Source: Salinivibrio sp. ES.052 (GTDB lineage Bacteria; Pseudomonadota; Gammaproteobacteria; Enterobacterales; Vibrionaceae). Taken from it: a stretch of 64,000 nucleotides of DNA. The stretch spans positions 1,971,815 through 2,035,814 of the forward strand of contig NZ_FSRI01000001.1 of NCBI RefSeq assembly GCF_900141775.1, in the 5' to 3' direction. Every line of letters begins with the position of its first letter. Within the stretch, counting starts at the first letter, position 1. The position numbers and the translations under genes are program-made. The notes beneath the pieces were generated by a model. It saw nothing but the letters and a program-made list of their open reading frames with translations. It was not told where the DNA came from and ran no database searches. Below, one piece after another: positions 21,553 to 31,747 of the stretch.

Positions 21553-23021
21553 GATAACTCCTTGAGTTGCGCCGCCACCGTCTCTCGATCGGAATAGTGC
21601 ACCTTGCCATGCGCCAAAACTTGGTAATCTTCATGGCCCTTGCCCGCGACCAGGACAACATCCTCGGCTTTCGCTTGTTGGATGACCTGGCTCACCGCCT
21701 CTGCGCGGTCGTGTTTTACCCATGCACGCTCTGGCGCCTCCATGCCTGCTAGCATGTCTTGGGTTATGGCTTCCGGATCTTCACTGCGGGGATTATCATT
21801 GGTTAACACCGCATGATCCGCGTGCTGCTCAGCCAAACGAGCCATTAACGGCCGTTTACGTGTATCACGATCGCCGCCGCAACCAAAGATGCACCACAGT
21901 GCCCCTTTACAATGACGTCGCAACGCAAGCAATGCTTTTTCTAGTGCATCGGGCGTGTGAGCATAATCAACCACCACTGTGGGTTTGTCAGCGGCAAGAA
22001 AAACCTCCATCCGCCCGGTGACAGCTTGCAGCTGCGGGCTCACGGCCAATAACGGCGCGAACGGATGGCCCAGCCCCAATAAGGTGGCTAAGCTCACCAG
22101 CAGATTGCTGACATTGAAATCACCAACGAGCGCCGCATGGATCTCACCCTGCCCCCACGATGAATCGACCTGTACCTGCACCCCGTCGCTGGCATAGGCC
22201 ACCGAGGTTGCGTGCACAAACGGGCCCGCGTGTCCTTCCAGTGAGGCAGCATCCATGGCCACAGCGATAGCGTCTGGCCATTGCTTAAGCCAAGTGCGAC
22301 CGACGTTATCGTCAGCATTGATGACTTTAAGTGGCGAGCCTAACTCAAACAGTTGCTTTTTCGCCGCCGCATAGGCTTCTAGGGTATGGTGATAATCTAA
22401 GTGGTCGTGGCTTAAATTGGTAAAGACAGCCGCATCAAAGGCAAGGCTTGCCACTCGCCCTTGCACTAGGCCGTGCGAAGAAACCTCCATCGCCACATGG
22501 CTTGCACCTTGTTGGGCAAAGTCAGCAAGCTGGGATTGGATACTGATCGCATCCCCGGTGGTGTTATCGGCCGCTTTAAGCGCGCCAATAAAACCGTTGC
22601 CCGTGGTGCCCATCACAGCTGTGCGTTGTTCTAAGGCATCAAGCCACTGAGCGATCAGTTGCGACACCGTGGTTTTACCATTGGTCCCGGTCACCCCAAT
22701 CATACGCATGTGCTGTTGCGGGTGCTGATAGAAACGCGTCGCTAATGCGGAAAGCGCCTCAGGCAATACGCGCAAACTGATCAGTGGCACCTTCTGGTAC
22801 CACGCCACACCGTCTTGCTCGCCTTGCTGCACGATAGCTACCGCACCTGACTGGATCGCCATATCAATAAACTGGCGACCGTCAACCTGGTGCCCATTGA
22901 TGGCAATAAACACATCACCATTACCGACTCGACGACTGTCCAAAGTGATATGCCTAACCGGAAGACTAGGTACATCCGCTAGCCAAGGGCTTAACCATTG
23001 GTTTAAATCATTCATTTCCAT
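21549..23021 (-). CDS. murE: UDP-MurNAc-dipeptide--2,6-diaminopimelate ligase MurE
   Basis: Adds the third amino acid of the stem peptide. The DNPR motif (LTNDNPRSEDPEAI, about residues 405-418) marks specificity for meso-diaminopimelate. The ATP loop is GVTGTNGKTTVSQL. The 490 residues are the expected size. The start overlaps the ftsI end; ATG at 23021 or the one two codons further in (23015) are both possible. Confidence 0.96.
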   Translation of the reverse strand: MEMNDLNQWLSPWLADVPSLPVRHITLDSRRVGNGDVFIAINGHQVDGRQFIDMAIQSGAVAIVQQGEQDGVAWYQKVPLISLRVLPEALSALATRFYQHPQQHMRMIGVTGTNGKTTVSQLIAQWLDALEQRTAVMGTTGNGFIGALKAADNTTGDAISIQSQLADFAQQGASHVAMEVSSHGLVQGRVASLAFDAAVFTNLSHDHLDYHHTLEAYAAAKKQLFELGSPLKVINADDNVGRTWLKQWPDAIAVAMDAASLEGHAGPFVHATSVAYASDGVQVQVDSSWGQGEIHAALVGDFNVSNLLVSLATLLGLGHPFAPLLAVSPQLQAVTGRMEVFLAADKPTVVVDYAHTPDALEKALLALRRHCKGALWCIFGCGGDRDTRKRPLMARLAEQHADHAVLTNDNPRSEDPEAITQDMLAGMEAPERAWVKHDRAEAVSQVIQQAKAEDVVLVAGKGHEDYQVLAHGKVHYSDRETVAAQLKELS

Positions 23022-24774
23022 TCACTTCGTTCGCGTACTTTGCCACTTGCAACGCGGGGCCAGTGCCCGCATCGGGTGTAATATTCAAAATCTGAAGCGC
23101 ACTTTTCATCACGCTCGAAAACACGGGAGCCGCAACCTGACCGCCATAATACTTGTCACCTTGGGGCTCATTAATCACCACTACCATGGCCAGCTTCGGA
23201 TCGCTGATTGGAGCCAGGCCGGCGGTATAACCGATATATTCATCACCATAACCACCGGCAACGGCCACTTTCGCAGTTCCCGTTTTTGCGCCTACACGGT
23301 AGCCGTCTACCGAAGCACGACGAGCACTCCCCCCTTCCTGGGTTACCCCTTCGAGCATTTGCAAGACTTTGTAAGCATTCGCGCGCGAGGCAACTTGCTT
23401 CCCTTCGGTGACGCCTTCTCGCTTTAAAATGCTTAGTGGGCGGTTGATGCCCAGCGATCCGAGGGTGGCGTAAGCGCGGACAAGTTGCGCCGGTGTCACC
23501 GATAACCCATAACCAAAAGCTAACGTGGCACGTTCGAAATCCGACCAACGACGACGTGAAGGAAAGTGGCCCACCGACTCACCCACCAGCTCGACGCCGG
23601 TACTCGCCCCTAAGCCAAAGCTACCGTACTCACCCAGTAATGTTTCCACTGGCATTGCCAAAGAAAGTTTACTGACGCCGATGTTGCTCGATTTTTTGAG
23701 GATCCGTGCGAGATTGGCCTTGCCCACTTTAGAGACGTCGCGCACCCGGCTTCCGCCGATTTGCATAATGCCATTGCCGGTATCAATCACGGTGTCCATA
23801 TCCGCGACACCATTCTCTAACGCAGTCAGTACCACAAAAGGCTTCATGGTCGAGCCAGGTTCAAACACATCCGTGATGGCTCGGTTACGCATATTAAAAC
23901 TTTTTAGCGAGCTGCGATTGTTAGGGTTATAGGAGGGGGCATTGACCATGGCCATCACTTCGCCGGTTTTGACATCGACCATCACCAAAGAGCCAGAGGT
24001 GGCGCGATAATCGGCTACCGCTTGCTTAATCGCGCGGTAGGCGATGGCCTGCAAGCGCTGGTCAATACTTAGCGTCAGCGATTGGCCTTCTTTTTTGTCT
24101 TCAGTGGCAATGTGCTCGACCACACGGCCAAATCGGTCTTTGCGCACGGTGCGCTTGCCATGCTCTCCGGCAAGCCAATCATCAAAACGGCGTTCAATGC
24201 CTTCAAGGCCATGCCCGTCAATGCCCGTCATGCCAACCAGATGAGCACTGACTTCTGCACTGGGATAAAAACGACGAGATTCAGCTTTTAGCCCCACACC
24301 AGGCAGGTCAAGTTGATTGACATAAGACGCCATTGCGGGACGCACTTGGCGCTGCAGATAAATAAAACGTCGCTGGCGGTTCGCTTGAATCTTATCAATC
24401 AAAGCTTGACGGTCTAAGCCCAGCACATCGGCCAGAGCGTACCAGCGTTCAACGTTTTTCAACCCCTGATGTTTAAATACGGTCACAGGGTCCGCCCATA
24501 CGGCCTGTACAGGTACACTGATCGCTAACGGCTCGCCTTCGCGGTCGGTGATCATCCCTCGCGCGGAATGCACCTCTTCGGTCCGTACAGAGCGTAAATC
24601 TCCTTCATGACGTAACCGATCAGGCTCAATCACCTGGATATAAGCAGCTCTGGCAACCAACGCAACCAAAGCCAACGCAATAAATACGCAGATAAGACCA
24701 AAGCGCCACTGAATCAGTACAGGTGGCGCTTTGGGCGTGCGACGGTTAGTTGGCTTACTAGAACGTTTCTTCAC
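23008..24774 (-). CDS. ftsI: Penicillin-binding protein 3 FtsI (septal transpeptidase)
   Basis: Bitopic class B PBP of the divisome. It has 588 residues with a basic cytoplasmic N-terminus, one transmembrane helix (about 24-46), the dimerisation domain, and the transpeptidase motifs SxxK (EPGSTMKPF, about residue 305), SxN (KKSSNIG) and KTG (GAKTGTAKV). It lies between ftsL (4-bp overlap) and murE (14-bp overlap). Confidence 0.97.
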   Translation of the reverse strand: MKKRSSKPTNRRTPKAPPVLIQWRFGLICVFIALALVALVARAAYIQVIEPDRLRHEGDLRSVRTEEVHSARGMITDREGEPLAISVPVQAVWADPVTVFKHQGLKNVERWYALADVLGLDRQALIDKIQANRQRRFIYLQRQVRPAMASYVNQLDLPGVGLKAESRRFYPSAEVSAHLVGMTGIDGHGLEGIERRFDDWLAGEHGKRTVRKDRFGRVVEHIATEDKKEGQSLTLSIDQRLQAIAYRAIKQAVADYRATSGSLVMVDVKTGEVMAMVNAPSYNPNNRSSLKSFNMRNRAITDVFEPGSTMKPFVVLTALENGVADMDTVIDTGNGIMQIGGSRVRDVSKVGKANLARILKKSSNIGVSKLSLAMPVETLLGEYGSFGLGASTGVELVGESVGHFPSRRRWSDFERATLAFGYGLSVTPAQLVRAYATLGSLGINRPLSILKREGVTEGKQVASRANAYKVLQMLEGVTQEGGSARRASVDGYRVGAKTGTAKVAVAGGYGDEYIGYTAGLAPISDPKLAMVVVINEPQGDKYYGGQVAAPVFSSVMKSALQILNITPDAGTGPALQVAKYANEVNGNE

Positions 24775-25100
24775 CGGTCCTTACTCAAAGATCGTTTTAC
24801 AATCACTTCGTTATCATTGGTTGGCCGAATCATGCCAAAAGATTCACGCGCCACGGACTCCACATGGCTATGCTCTGACAATGAATTCTCCTCTAACAAT
24901 TGATTACGCCATTCCACTTCAAGGGTTTCTCGCTGATCCAACAACGTATCCTGTTTGGCGATCAAATTGCGCGTCGATTGCGTCATCGATACCACCGCGA
25001 TCGCTGAAACCAGTACCGCCACCAGTAACCCCAACGGCAACTTGCCTATCGCCAGTAAATCCTGACGTATTTGTTTGGCGAGACTTGGGCGCGGTTTCAT
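24771..25100 (-). CDS. ftsL: Cell division protein FtsL
   Basis: Small bitopic divisome protein forming the FtsQLB complex. The 109 residues have a cytoplasmic N-terminus, a transmembrane helix (about 21-38) and a periplasmic coiled coil (DTLLDQRETLEVEWRNQLLE). It sits between rsmH and ftsI in the conserved order. Confidence 0.94.
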   Translation of the reverse strand: MKPRPSLAKQIRQDLLAIGKLPLGLLVAVLVSAIAVVSMTQSTRNLIAKQDTLLDQRETLEVEWRNQLLEENSLSEHSHVESVARESFGMIRPTNDNEVIVKRSLSKDR

Positions 25101-25103
25101 GAT

Positions 25104-26054
25104 TTACCCTAACTTCTCCGCCACTCTTAACACCGAGCTGCGGGCGCGCGCATTCTGCTCCACTTCCGCTGAAGACGGTTTAATCGCTTTACCGATAGGC
25201 TTCATCGCCGCCGATCCCATTTCAGCAATCTGCGCTTCAGTCAGCGGCACGCCTTTCGGGACGTCCGGCCCTTTACTTTGTTTGCGGATAAAACGCTTCA
25301 CCATCCGATCTTCTAACGAGTGAAAGCTAATCACTGACAAGCGCCCACTGGGTGCTAAACTTGCCAGCGCGCCTTGTAGTGCTTGTTCGATTTCATCCAA
25401 TTCACTGTTGATATAAATGCGAATCGCTTGGAAGCTACGGGTCGCTGGGTGTTTTTTCTTTTCTCTAAACGGCACCGCATTATCAATCAGCTTGGCAAGC
25501 TGATTGGTGGTCGAGAGCGCGGATGACTCTTCATCTTCACGGTGACGAACAACAGCATTGGCAATTCGGCGTGCAAAACGTTCTTCGCCAAACACTTTGA
25601 GCACCCAAGCAATGTCATCGGCACTGGCGGTTTCTAGCCACTGCGCGGCCGATTGCCCTGAACTCGGGTCCATGCGCATATCCAAAGGGCCATCATGCAT
25701 AAAGCTAAACCCTCGACTAGGATCGTCGAGCTGAGGCGAGGACACGCCAAGGTCGAGAAGAATCCCGTCCACCTTTTCAGCTAAATCACGCTCACTGAGA
25801 TATGCTTCTATGTCAGAAAAAGGACCGTGAATAATTTGGAAGCGTGGATCATCGATCGTCTTGGCCTCTTCAATCGCACGAGGGTCGCGATCTATGGCGT
25901 ACAAGCGCCCGTTTTCACCCAATTGGGAAAGAATATGACGAGAGTGACCGCCGCGACCAAAAGTACCATCGACGTAAATGCCGTCTGGCTTTATCGCAAG
26001 GCCGTCTACCGATTCATTCAATAGGACGGAAACATGGGTATATTGTTCTGACAT
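25104..26054 (-). CDS. rsmH: 16S rRNA (cytosine-1402-N4)-methyltransferase RsmH (MraW)
   Basis: S-adenosylmethionine-dependent methyltransferase acting on C1402 of 16S rRNA. At 316 residues it shows the SAM-binding [16 protein letters not shown], the [20 protein letters not shown] motif and the C-terminal [14 protein letters not shown]. It partners functionally with RsmI at 27215-28072, which modifies the same nucleotide. mraZ is 16 bp upstream. Confidence 0.97.
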   Translation of the reverse strand: MSEQYTHVSVLLNESVDGLAIKPDGIYVDGTFGRGGHSRHILSQLGENGRLYAIDRDPRAIEEAKTIDDPRFQIIHGPFSDIEAYLSERDLAEKVDGILLDLGVSSPQLDDPSRGFSFMHDGPLDMRMDPSSGQSAAQWLETASADDIAWVLKVFGEERFARRIANAVVRHREDEESSALSTTNQLAKLIDNAVPFREKKKHPATRSFQAIRIYINSELDEIEQALQGALASLAPSGRLSVISFHSLEDRMVKRFIRKQSKGPDVPKGVPLTEAQIAEMGSAAMKPIGKAIKPSSAEVEQNARARSSVLRVAEKLG

Positions 26055-26070
26055 AAGTTCACTTCATTAT

Positions 26071-26529
26071 TTACAGAGAGAGGTCAGCTAACCGCTCACT
26101 GAGAGTCGGGTTTGATTCCGCCTGTGTGTCCATATCTTGGCGAATTTGAGCCTGCCACGTTTGATCATCCCAAATCTCAAATTTATTGAGTTGGCCAACC
26201 AGCATCGCTTTTCCCTCTAGCCCCGCATACTGCCGCAAGGTCGCTGAGAGTAATAAACGGCCTTGTCCGTCCATCTCGCAGTCAAACGCATGCCCCAGTA
26301 ATAAACGCTGCAAGCGTCGCTCTGCCGGCTGAAAGCTGGATAACTGCGATAACTTCGCCTCTATCACTTCCCACTCCGGGACCGGATACAAGGCCAAGCA
26401 AGGGAGTTGGTGATCGATCGTGCACACAAACTGACCGTCACAATGGCTGATTAACCCATCGCGATAGCGTGTTGGCAGGGCAAGCCGCCCTTTTTTATCG
26501 ACCGATATGGCACTGACGCCGCGTAGCAT
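26071..26529 (-). CDS. mraZ: Transcriptional regulator MraZ
   Basis: First gene of the dcw cluster. It encodes a 152-residue protein with two AbrB-like SpoVT repeats ([15 protein letters not shown] and [15 protein letters not shown]). MraZ is known to bind direct repeats in its own promoter and repress the cluster; matching repeats are present at 26561-26584. An AGGGA ribosome site precedes ATG 26529. Confidence 0.96.
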   Translation of the reverse strand: MLRGVSAISVDKKGRLALPTRYRDGLISHCDGQFVCTIDHQLPCLALYPVPEWEVIEAKLSQLSSFQPAERRLQRLLLGHAFDCEMDGQGRLLLSATLRQYAGLEGKAMLVGQLNKFEIWDDQTWQAQIRQDMDTQAESNPTLSERLADLSL

Positions 26530-26560
26530 GGCGCTATTTTCCCTTTTCCACCAAGATTAT

Positions 26561-26619
26561 CCACTTTACACCACATTTTCCCACCTAGAAGTGTACGTAG
26601 CAGGTAAAAAGAAAGTCAA
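26561..26619 (-). promoter_or_regulatory. dcw/mraZ promoter with MraZ operator repeats
   Basis: On the minus strand a -35 box TTGACT (26614-26619), an 18-bp spacer and a -10 box TACACT (26590-26595) are followed directly by three GTGG repeats spaced exactly 10 bp apart (GTGGGAAAAT, GTGGTGTAAA, GTGGATAATC; 26561-26584). A further GTGG lies at 26548-26551, off register. This fits the one-face direct repeats that MraZ binds. The start of transcription would fall inside the first repeat. Confidence 0.82.
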
Positions 26620-26742
26620 GCAAGCCATGACAGTGACCAATATCACATTTATAGATATTGAAGAGGGTTTTCAGCAGCTTAATCAGGATATAAACAAACC
26701 AGTCACATCAGGTTATAACCAAATAGTCTGACTCGATGGCTG

Positions 26743-26774
26743 AAAAAGAGAGGGCGAGCCCAAAAGGCTCGCCC
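26743..26774 (-). terminator. Rho-independent terminator of rnpB
   Basis: Perfect 9-bp stem GGGCGAGCC / GGCTCGCCC with a 5-nt loop, followed on the minus strand by CTCTTTTTC. It lies just past the rnpB 3' end. Confidence 0.88.
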
Positions 26775-26780
26775 TAAAAG

Positions 26781-27161
<381 letters not shown>

Positions 27162-27214
27162 GCGGGGGAGTATATAGAAGAATAACCACGCAAGCCAGCG
27201 CAAATCACGCTCAG

Positions 27215-28072
27215 CTACAGATTCTCTAAGCCCCATTTATAAAGTGCGTTTTTTTTCACCGAATATAATTCAGCCACCAGGGCGGCGGCCTTTTTGAGGG
27301 GCAATTCCGCCGCCAATAATCCAAGAGCATGACAAGCCGCCGTCGGTAACGCGGTTTTATCGGCACGGTGGCCGGCCACTAATAACACCATTTCGCCACG
27401 TAAACGGTTGGCGTCTTCACTTAACCACTCGATGAGTTCTCCCAACGGTGCCCCATGGATGGTTTCAAACGTTTTGGTCAACTCACGTGCCAACACCACA
27501 CGACGATCATCGCCTAGCACCTCACGCATATCGGCCAAGCTGTCACGAATACGGTGCGGTGACTCATAGAAAATCAGGGTGCGCGGATCATCCGCTAACG
27601 CGCGGAACGTATCTTGACGTGCTTTTGTTTTCGGTGGCAGGAACCCTTCAAAACTAAAACGGTCTGAAGGCAGACCAGAGGCACTTAATGCCGTGACCAC
27701 CGCGCAAGCGCCGGGCAATGGAACCACTCTCACGCCCGCTTCACGACATTGAGTGACCAGGTGATAGCCCGGATCGCTAATCAGCGGTGTACCGGCATCA
27801 GAGACTAATGCAACCGACTGACCTTGTTGCAAACGGGCCAATAATGCGGCAGCTTTTTGTTGCTCATTATGCTCATGAAGCGCAAAAGTTTTCGCGCTGA
27901 TAGAAAAATGCGAAAGCAGCCGAGCGGTATGACGCGTATCTTCAGCCGCGACCAGATCGACACTGGCTAATACATCGAGAGCACGCTGCGTGATGTCCGC
28001 CAAGTTGCCTATCGGCGTCGGCACAATATAGAGCGTGGGGTGAGCATGGTCGGATAGATTTGCATCAGTCAT
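27215..28072 (-). CDS. rsmI: 16S rRNA (cytidine-1402-2'-O)-methyltransferase RsmI
   Basis: Methylates the ribose of C1402 in 16S rRNA. The 285 residues start [20 protein letters not shown], with [30 protein letters not shown] and FEGFLPPK, the tetrapyrrole-methylase fold signatures of RsmI. It is divergent from lpoA. Confidence 0.96.
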   Translation of the reverse strand: MTDANLSDHAHPTLYIVPTPIGNLADITQRALDVLASVDLVAAEDTRHTARLLSHFSISAKTFALHEHNEQQKAAALLARLQQGQSVALVSDAGTPLISDPGYHLVTQCREAGVRVVPLPGACAVVTALSASGLPSDRFSFEGFLPPKTKARQDTFRALADDPRTLIFYESPHRIRDSLADMREVLGDDRRVVLARELTKTFETIHGAPLGELIEWLSEDANRLRGEMVLLVAGHRADKTALPTAACHALGLLAAELPLKKAAALVAELYSVKKNALYKWGLENL

Positions 28073-28127
28073 TTGTTTAACAACCCTTCGGCGATTAAGA
28101 TAGGGGCAACGTTGTCACGGTTGAAAC

Positions 28128-29984
28128 ATGTTCATGGTTAAACTTACCCAGAAGCGTCAAAGTGTAACACGACTTATCACCCCTGTAGCCTTGGCGTTAG
28201 CGCTGGCCGCGTGTAGTGCGCCATCCATTTCGCCAACAGCGCGAGATGTCATCAGTCAGCCGGCCACGGAGAATTCGACATTTTATCTGTTGCAAGCAGA
28301 AACCAATCAAGGTGAAAAACAAAACGACTGGTTTTTGCTCGCGATTAAAGCACTGCTCAACGAACAGCAATTTAATCAAGCGGATGTGCTACTGCAACGA
28401 TTATCTGAGCGCCAACTCACCACTGACCAACACATTGAGTGGACGCTTTCTCGTGCCCGATTATTGGCCCAAACCGGCAAGCTATCCCAAGCTGACCAAG
28501 CTTTGGTGCTTTCACCAGAGTGGCAATTAACAGATAGCCAATATGTGCGCTTTTACCAACAAAAAGCCAAGATTGCACGCCAGCAAAACAACGCCTTAGA
28601 TGCGGTGAAAAGTCAGCGTAGCCTCGCCAGTTACGTTGAGAAAGATCGGGCACAGCAAGCATGGAATACCTTGTGGCAAGATTTACAATCACTCAGCCAG
28701 GGCGAGATTAAACACCTTCAGTCGAGCCAAGATGACGTGCTCGCCGGTTGGGTCAATCTACTGGATATCGCGCGTCGTTACTCTGACGATTTAGCACAAA
28801 TGCAAGACCAGTTAGATGCCTATTTACAGGCTCATCCCATGCACCCAGCCAACCAGTATCTACCTGATAACTTGGCTGACATTCAAGCTCTGGCGATTAC
28901 ACAGCCGACCAACGTTGGCGTGATGCTTCCACTGACGGATAAGTTTTCCGATCAAGGCGACGCAATTCGTGATGGATTTGTTGAAGCCATGCTCGATGCG
29001 GATACGGAACAACTGCCTCGTGTACGTTTTTACAATACCAACGCCATGAATATTGACGCGCTAGAGCAACGCCTTCGCGATGATGATATCGATTTTGTCG
29101 TCGGGCCATTGCAAAAGCATAAAGTCGCCGCGGTGAGCCAAGCCATCGCAGGCCGAGTCCCCATGTTAGCGCTTAATCAACCGACGGATGAACGCTACAC
29201 ACAAGGTGTATGCTATTTTACCTTGTCACCAGAGCAAGAAGCGGCCCAAGCCGCCGACCGCTTGCATCAACAAGGTTACCAGTTCCCGCTAGTCCTTTAT
29301 CCTGATTCTGCATTTGGCCAACGTATCCGCGATGCGTTCTCCGCCCGCTGGCAGGCACTAACGGATACAAAAGTAGAGCAAGCCCCTCTTGGCGATCGTG
29401 ATAAGATGCAAGCGCGTATTCGTGATATCTTCGGTTTAGACGCAAGCCAGCGTCGGATTGCACAGATGAAGCAACTCACCGATTTACCCTTGCAATCGCA
29501 AGCGCGTAGCCGTCGCGATATCGATGCCGTTTATATGGTCGCGGGTGCCGCGGATCTCACCTTGCTGAAACCATTTATTGAGGTAGCCATAAACCCTGAC
29601 GTATTACCACCTAAGCTGTACGCAAGCTCGCGCAGTAATAACCGTGCCGATGGGATGGGCCAGTTAGCCGAACTACAAGGTATTGAGTTCAGCGATATTC
29701 CTTTATTAATCAACTCACAAAGTGAGGCCTATAAAACATATCAACAGCGCCATCCTTCTCCGAGCAACAATACGACACGCTTACATGCGTTAGGTATGGA
29801 TGCCTATGGGCTACTAAAAGGGCTCCCACAAATGCAAGCACAACCCGGTTATCAGCTAAACGGACAAACGGGCCAGCTCTCATTATCGGAAAACTGTGTG
29901 ATCCATCGTCAACTCGACTGGGCGCGATTTGGCCAAACCGCCATTGAGCCTATCGAAAAAGACACACACGGAGAGGCGCAGTGA
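28128..29984 (+). CDS. lpoA: Outer-membrane lipoprotein LpoA, activator of PBP1a
   Basis: Outer-membrane lipoprotein that reaches through the periplasm and activates PBP1a. The 618 residues begin with a lipoprotein signal ending LALALAAC (lipidated Cys about residue 29), continue with a TPR-like helical N-domain and a periplasmic-binding-protein-like C-domain (GVMLPLTDKFSDQGDAIRDG). The start may be the second ATG at 28134. It heads the conserved lpoA-yraN-diaA-dolP group and overlaps yraN by 4 bp. Confidence 0.94.
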   Translation: MFMVKLTQKRQSVTRLITPVALALALAACSAPSISPTARDVISQPATENSTFYLLQAETNQGEKQNDWFLLAIKALLNEQQFNQADVLLQRLSERQLTTDQHIEWTLSRARLLAQTGKLSQADQALVLSPEWQLTDSQYVRFYQQKAKIARQQNNALDAVKSQRSLASYVEKDRAQQAWNTLWQDLQSLSQGEIKHLQSSQDDVLAGWVNLLDIARRYSDDLAQMQDQLDAYLQAHPMHPANQYLPDNLADIQALAITQPTNVGVMLPLTDKFSDQGDAIRDGFVEAMLDADTEQLPRVRFYNTNAMNIDALEQRLRDDDIDFVVGPLQKHKVAAVSQAIAGRVPMLALNQPTDERYTQGVCYFTLSPEQEAAQAADRLHQQGYQFPLVLYPDSAFGQRIRDAFSARWQALTDTKVEQAPLGDRDKMQARIRDIFGLDASQRRIAQMKQLTDLPLQSQARSRRDIDAVYMVAGAADLTLLKPFIEVAINPDVLPPKLYASSRSNNRADGMGQLAELQGIEFSDIPLLINSQSEAYKTYQQRHPSPSNNTTRLHALGMDAYGLLKGLPQMQAQPGYQLNGQTGQLSLSENCVIHRQLDWARFGQTAIEPIEKDTHGEAQ

Positions 29985-30346
29985 AACAACCTCAGCCCAG
30001 AGCGACAGGACAGGCTTATGAAGCACAAGCCTGTCATTATCTGATACGCCATGGGCTGGCTGTCTTAGATAAAAACGCACACAGTCGTCGTGGCGAAATT
30101 GATCTGGTGATGCAAGATGGCAGCTGTTTGGTGTTTGTGGAAGTCCGTTTCCGACGCGGACAAGGTTTTGGCGGCGCTGCTGCCAGTATCACAGCAACCA
30201 AACAACGTCGCTTAATCCTTGCCGCAGAGCGATGGATGCAATGCCATGGCGTGAAAAGTACACAAACAGAATTTCGATTTGACGCCGTCACCTTTGAGGG
30301 CAGCGTTGAAGCGGTCAACTGGATTCAAAACATTGTTCAAGGGTAA
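29981..30346 (+). CDS. yraN: UPF0102 protein YraN, endonuclease-fold
   Basis: Predicted Holliday-junction-resolvase-like endonuclease fold of unproven function. The 121 residues show GQAYEAQACHYLIRHG, then the PD-(D/E)XK-like HSRRGEIDLVMQDGSCLVFV with EVR. It starts with GTG overlapping the lpoA stop and ends 3 bp before diaA. Confidence 0.92.
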   Translation: MKQPQPRATGQAYEAQACHYLIRHGLAVLDKNAHSRRGEIDLVMQDGSCLVFVEVRFRRGQGFGGAAASITATKQRRLILAAERWMQCHGVKSTQTEFRFDAVTFEGSVEAVNWIQNIVQG

Positions 30347-30940
<594 letters not shown>

Positions 30941-30942
30941 AC

Positions 30943-31479
30943 ATGCGCGTGATCATGATCTTGCTATTCGCCCTGACTCTGCAAGCCTGCTCGGCGATCT
31001 ACTCGTCCGATCCACGCACCACAGGGGAAGAGTGGCAAGACACTCAAATCGGTCTCAACACCGCGGGGATCGTTAATAAGCCACCGTTTAGAAACAAACT
31101 CCGCGTGAAAGCTGCCGCTTTCCAAGGGCAAGCGCTTTTAGTGGGCCAAAGTACCGATCCGGCGCTTACCGAACAGCTGATACAACGGATCCGTGCGATT
31201 GATAGCGTCGACGTTGTGTATAACCAAATCCGTGAGGCACCGATGCTCGGTTTGGCCGATATGAGTACCGATGGGTGGCTGACGACTCGCGTCAAAGCGG
31301 CCCTAGTCGCGGATGATCAGCTTCGTACGATCAATATAAAAGTCATCACCGAGGCCAGAGAAGTCTTTTTGATGGGAGCCGTTACCCAAGCACAAGCGGA
31401 TCAAGCGGTCGAGATCGCTCGCAACGTGCGCGGCGTTGAGCAGGTGATCAAAGCGTTTCAGTATGTGGACACCCCTTAG
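30943..31479 (+). CDS. dolP: Outer-membrane BON-domain lipoprotein DolP
   Basis: Lipoprotein with a signal peptide ending FALTLQAC (Cys about residue 16) and two BON domains (about residues 45-110 and 115-178). DolP (YraP) supports envelope integrity and localises to division sites. It follows diaA by 2 bp and is closed by a terminator. Confidence 0.92.
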   Translation: MRVIMILLFALTLQACSAIYSSDPRTTGEEWQDTQIGLNTAGIVNKPPFRNKLRVKAAAFQGQALLVGQSTDPALTEQLIQRIRAIDSVDVVYNQIREAPMLGLADMSTDGWLTTRVKAALVADDQLRTINIKVITEAREVFLMGAVTQAQADQAVEIARNVRGVEQVIKAFQYVDTP

Positions 31480-31518
31480 CCTGGATAATATGAGTAATGG
31501 CTGACTCAATATAATGAA

Positions 31519-31545
31519 TAAGCCGGTCTCGTAGCCGGCTTTTTA
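31519..31545 (+). terminator. Rho-independent terminator after dolP
   Basis: Stem AAGCCGG / CCGGCTT with a short loop and a following T-run, ending the lpoA-dolP unit. Confidence 0.85.
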
Positions 31546-31677
31546 CGGTTTCCCCCTCGCCTCGTTCCTGCGTTCGTGCCCCATTCTCCCACGTTAATTT
31601 ACACAACCGAAACATCACCCGGCAAATAAATACATAGACAAACAAACCACTAACATTACTGGTTTTTTCTCTTTTTA

Positions 31678-31734
31678 TTGGTCATTTCCACTATCCATTG
31701 ATATAGTCTCCGCAAATAAATGATAACTATTTGC
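31678..31734 (+). promoter_or_regulatory. Promoter with Fur-box-like palindrome for the TonB receptor
   Basis: TTGGTC (31678-31683), an 18-bp spacer and TATAGT (31702-31707) form a plausible sigma-70 promoter. Directly downstream, GCAAATA - 9 nt - TATTTGC (31712-31734) encloses AAATGATAACTATTTGC, which resembles the Fur consensus of alternating GATAAT units. Iron repression of the receptor is inferred. Confidence 0.65.
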
Positions 31735-31747
31735 ATAGGAGTATGAA

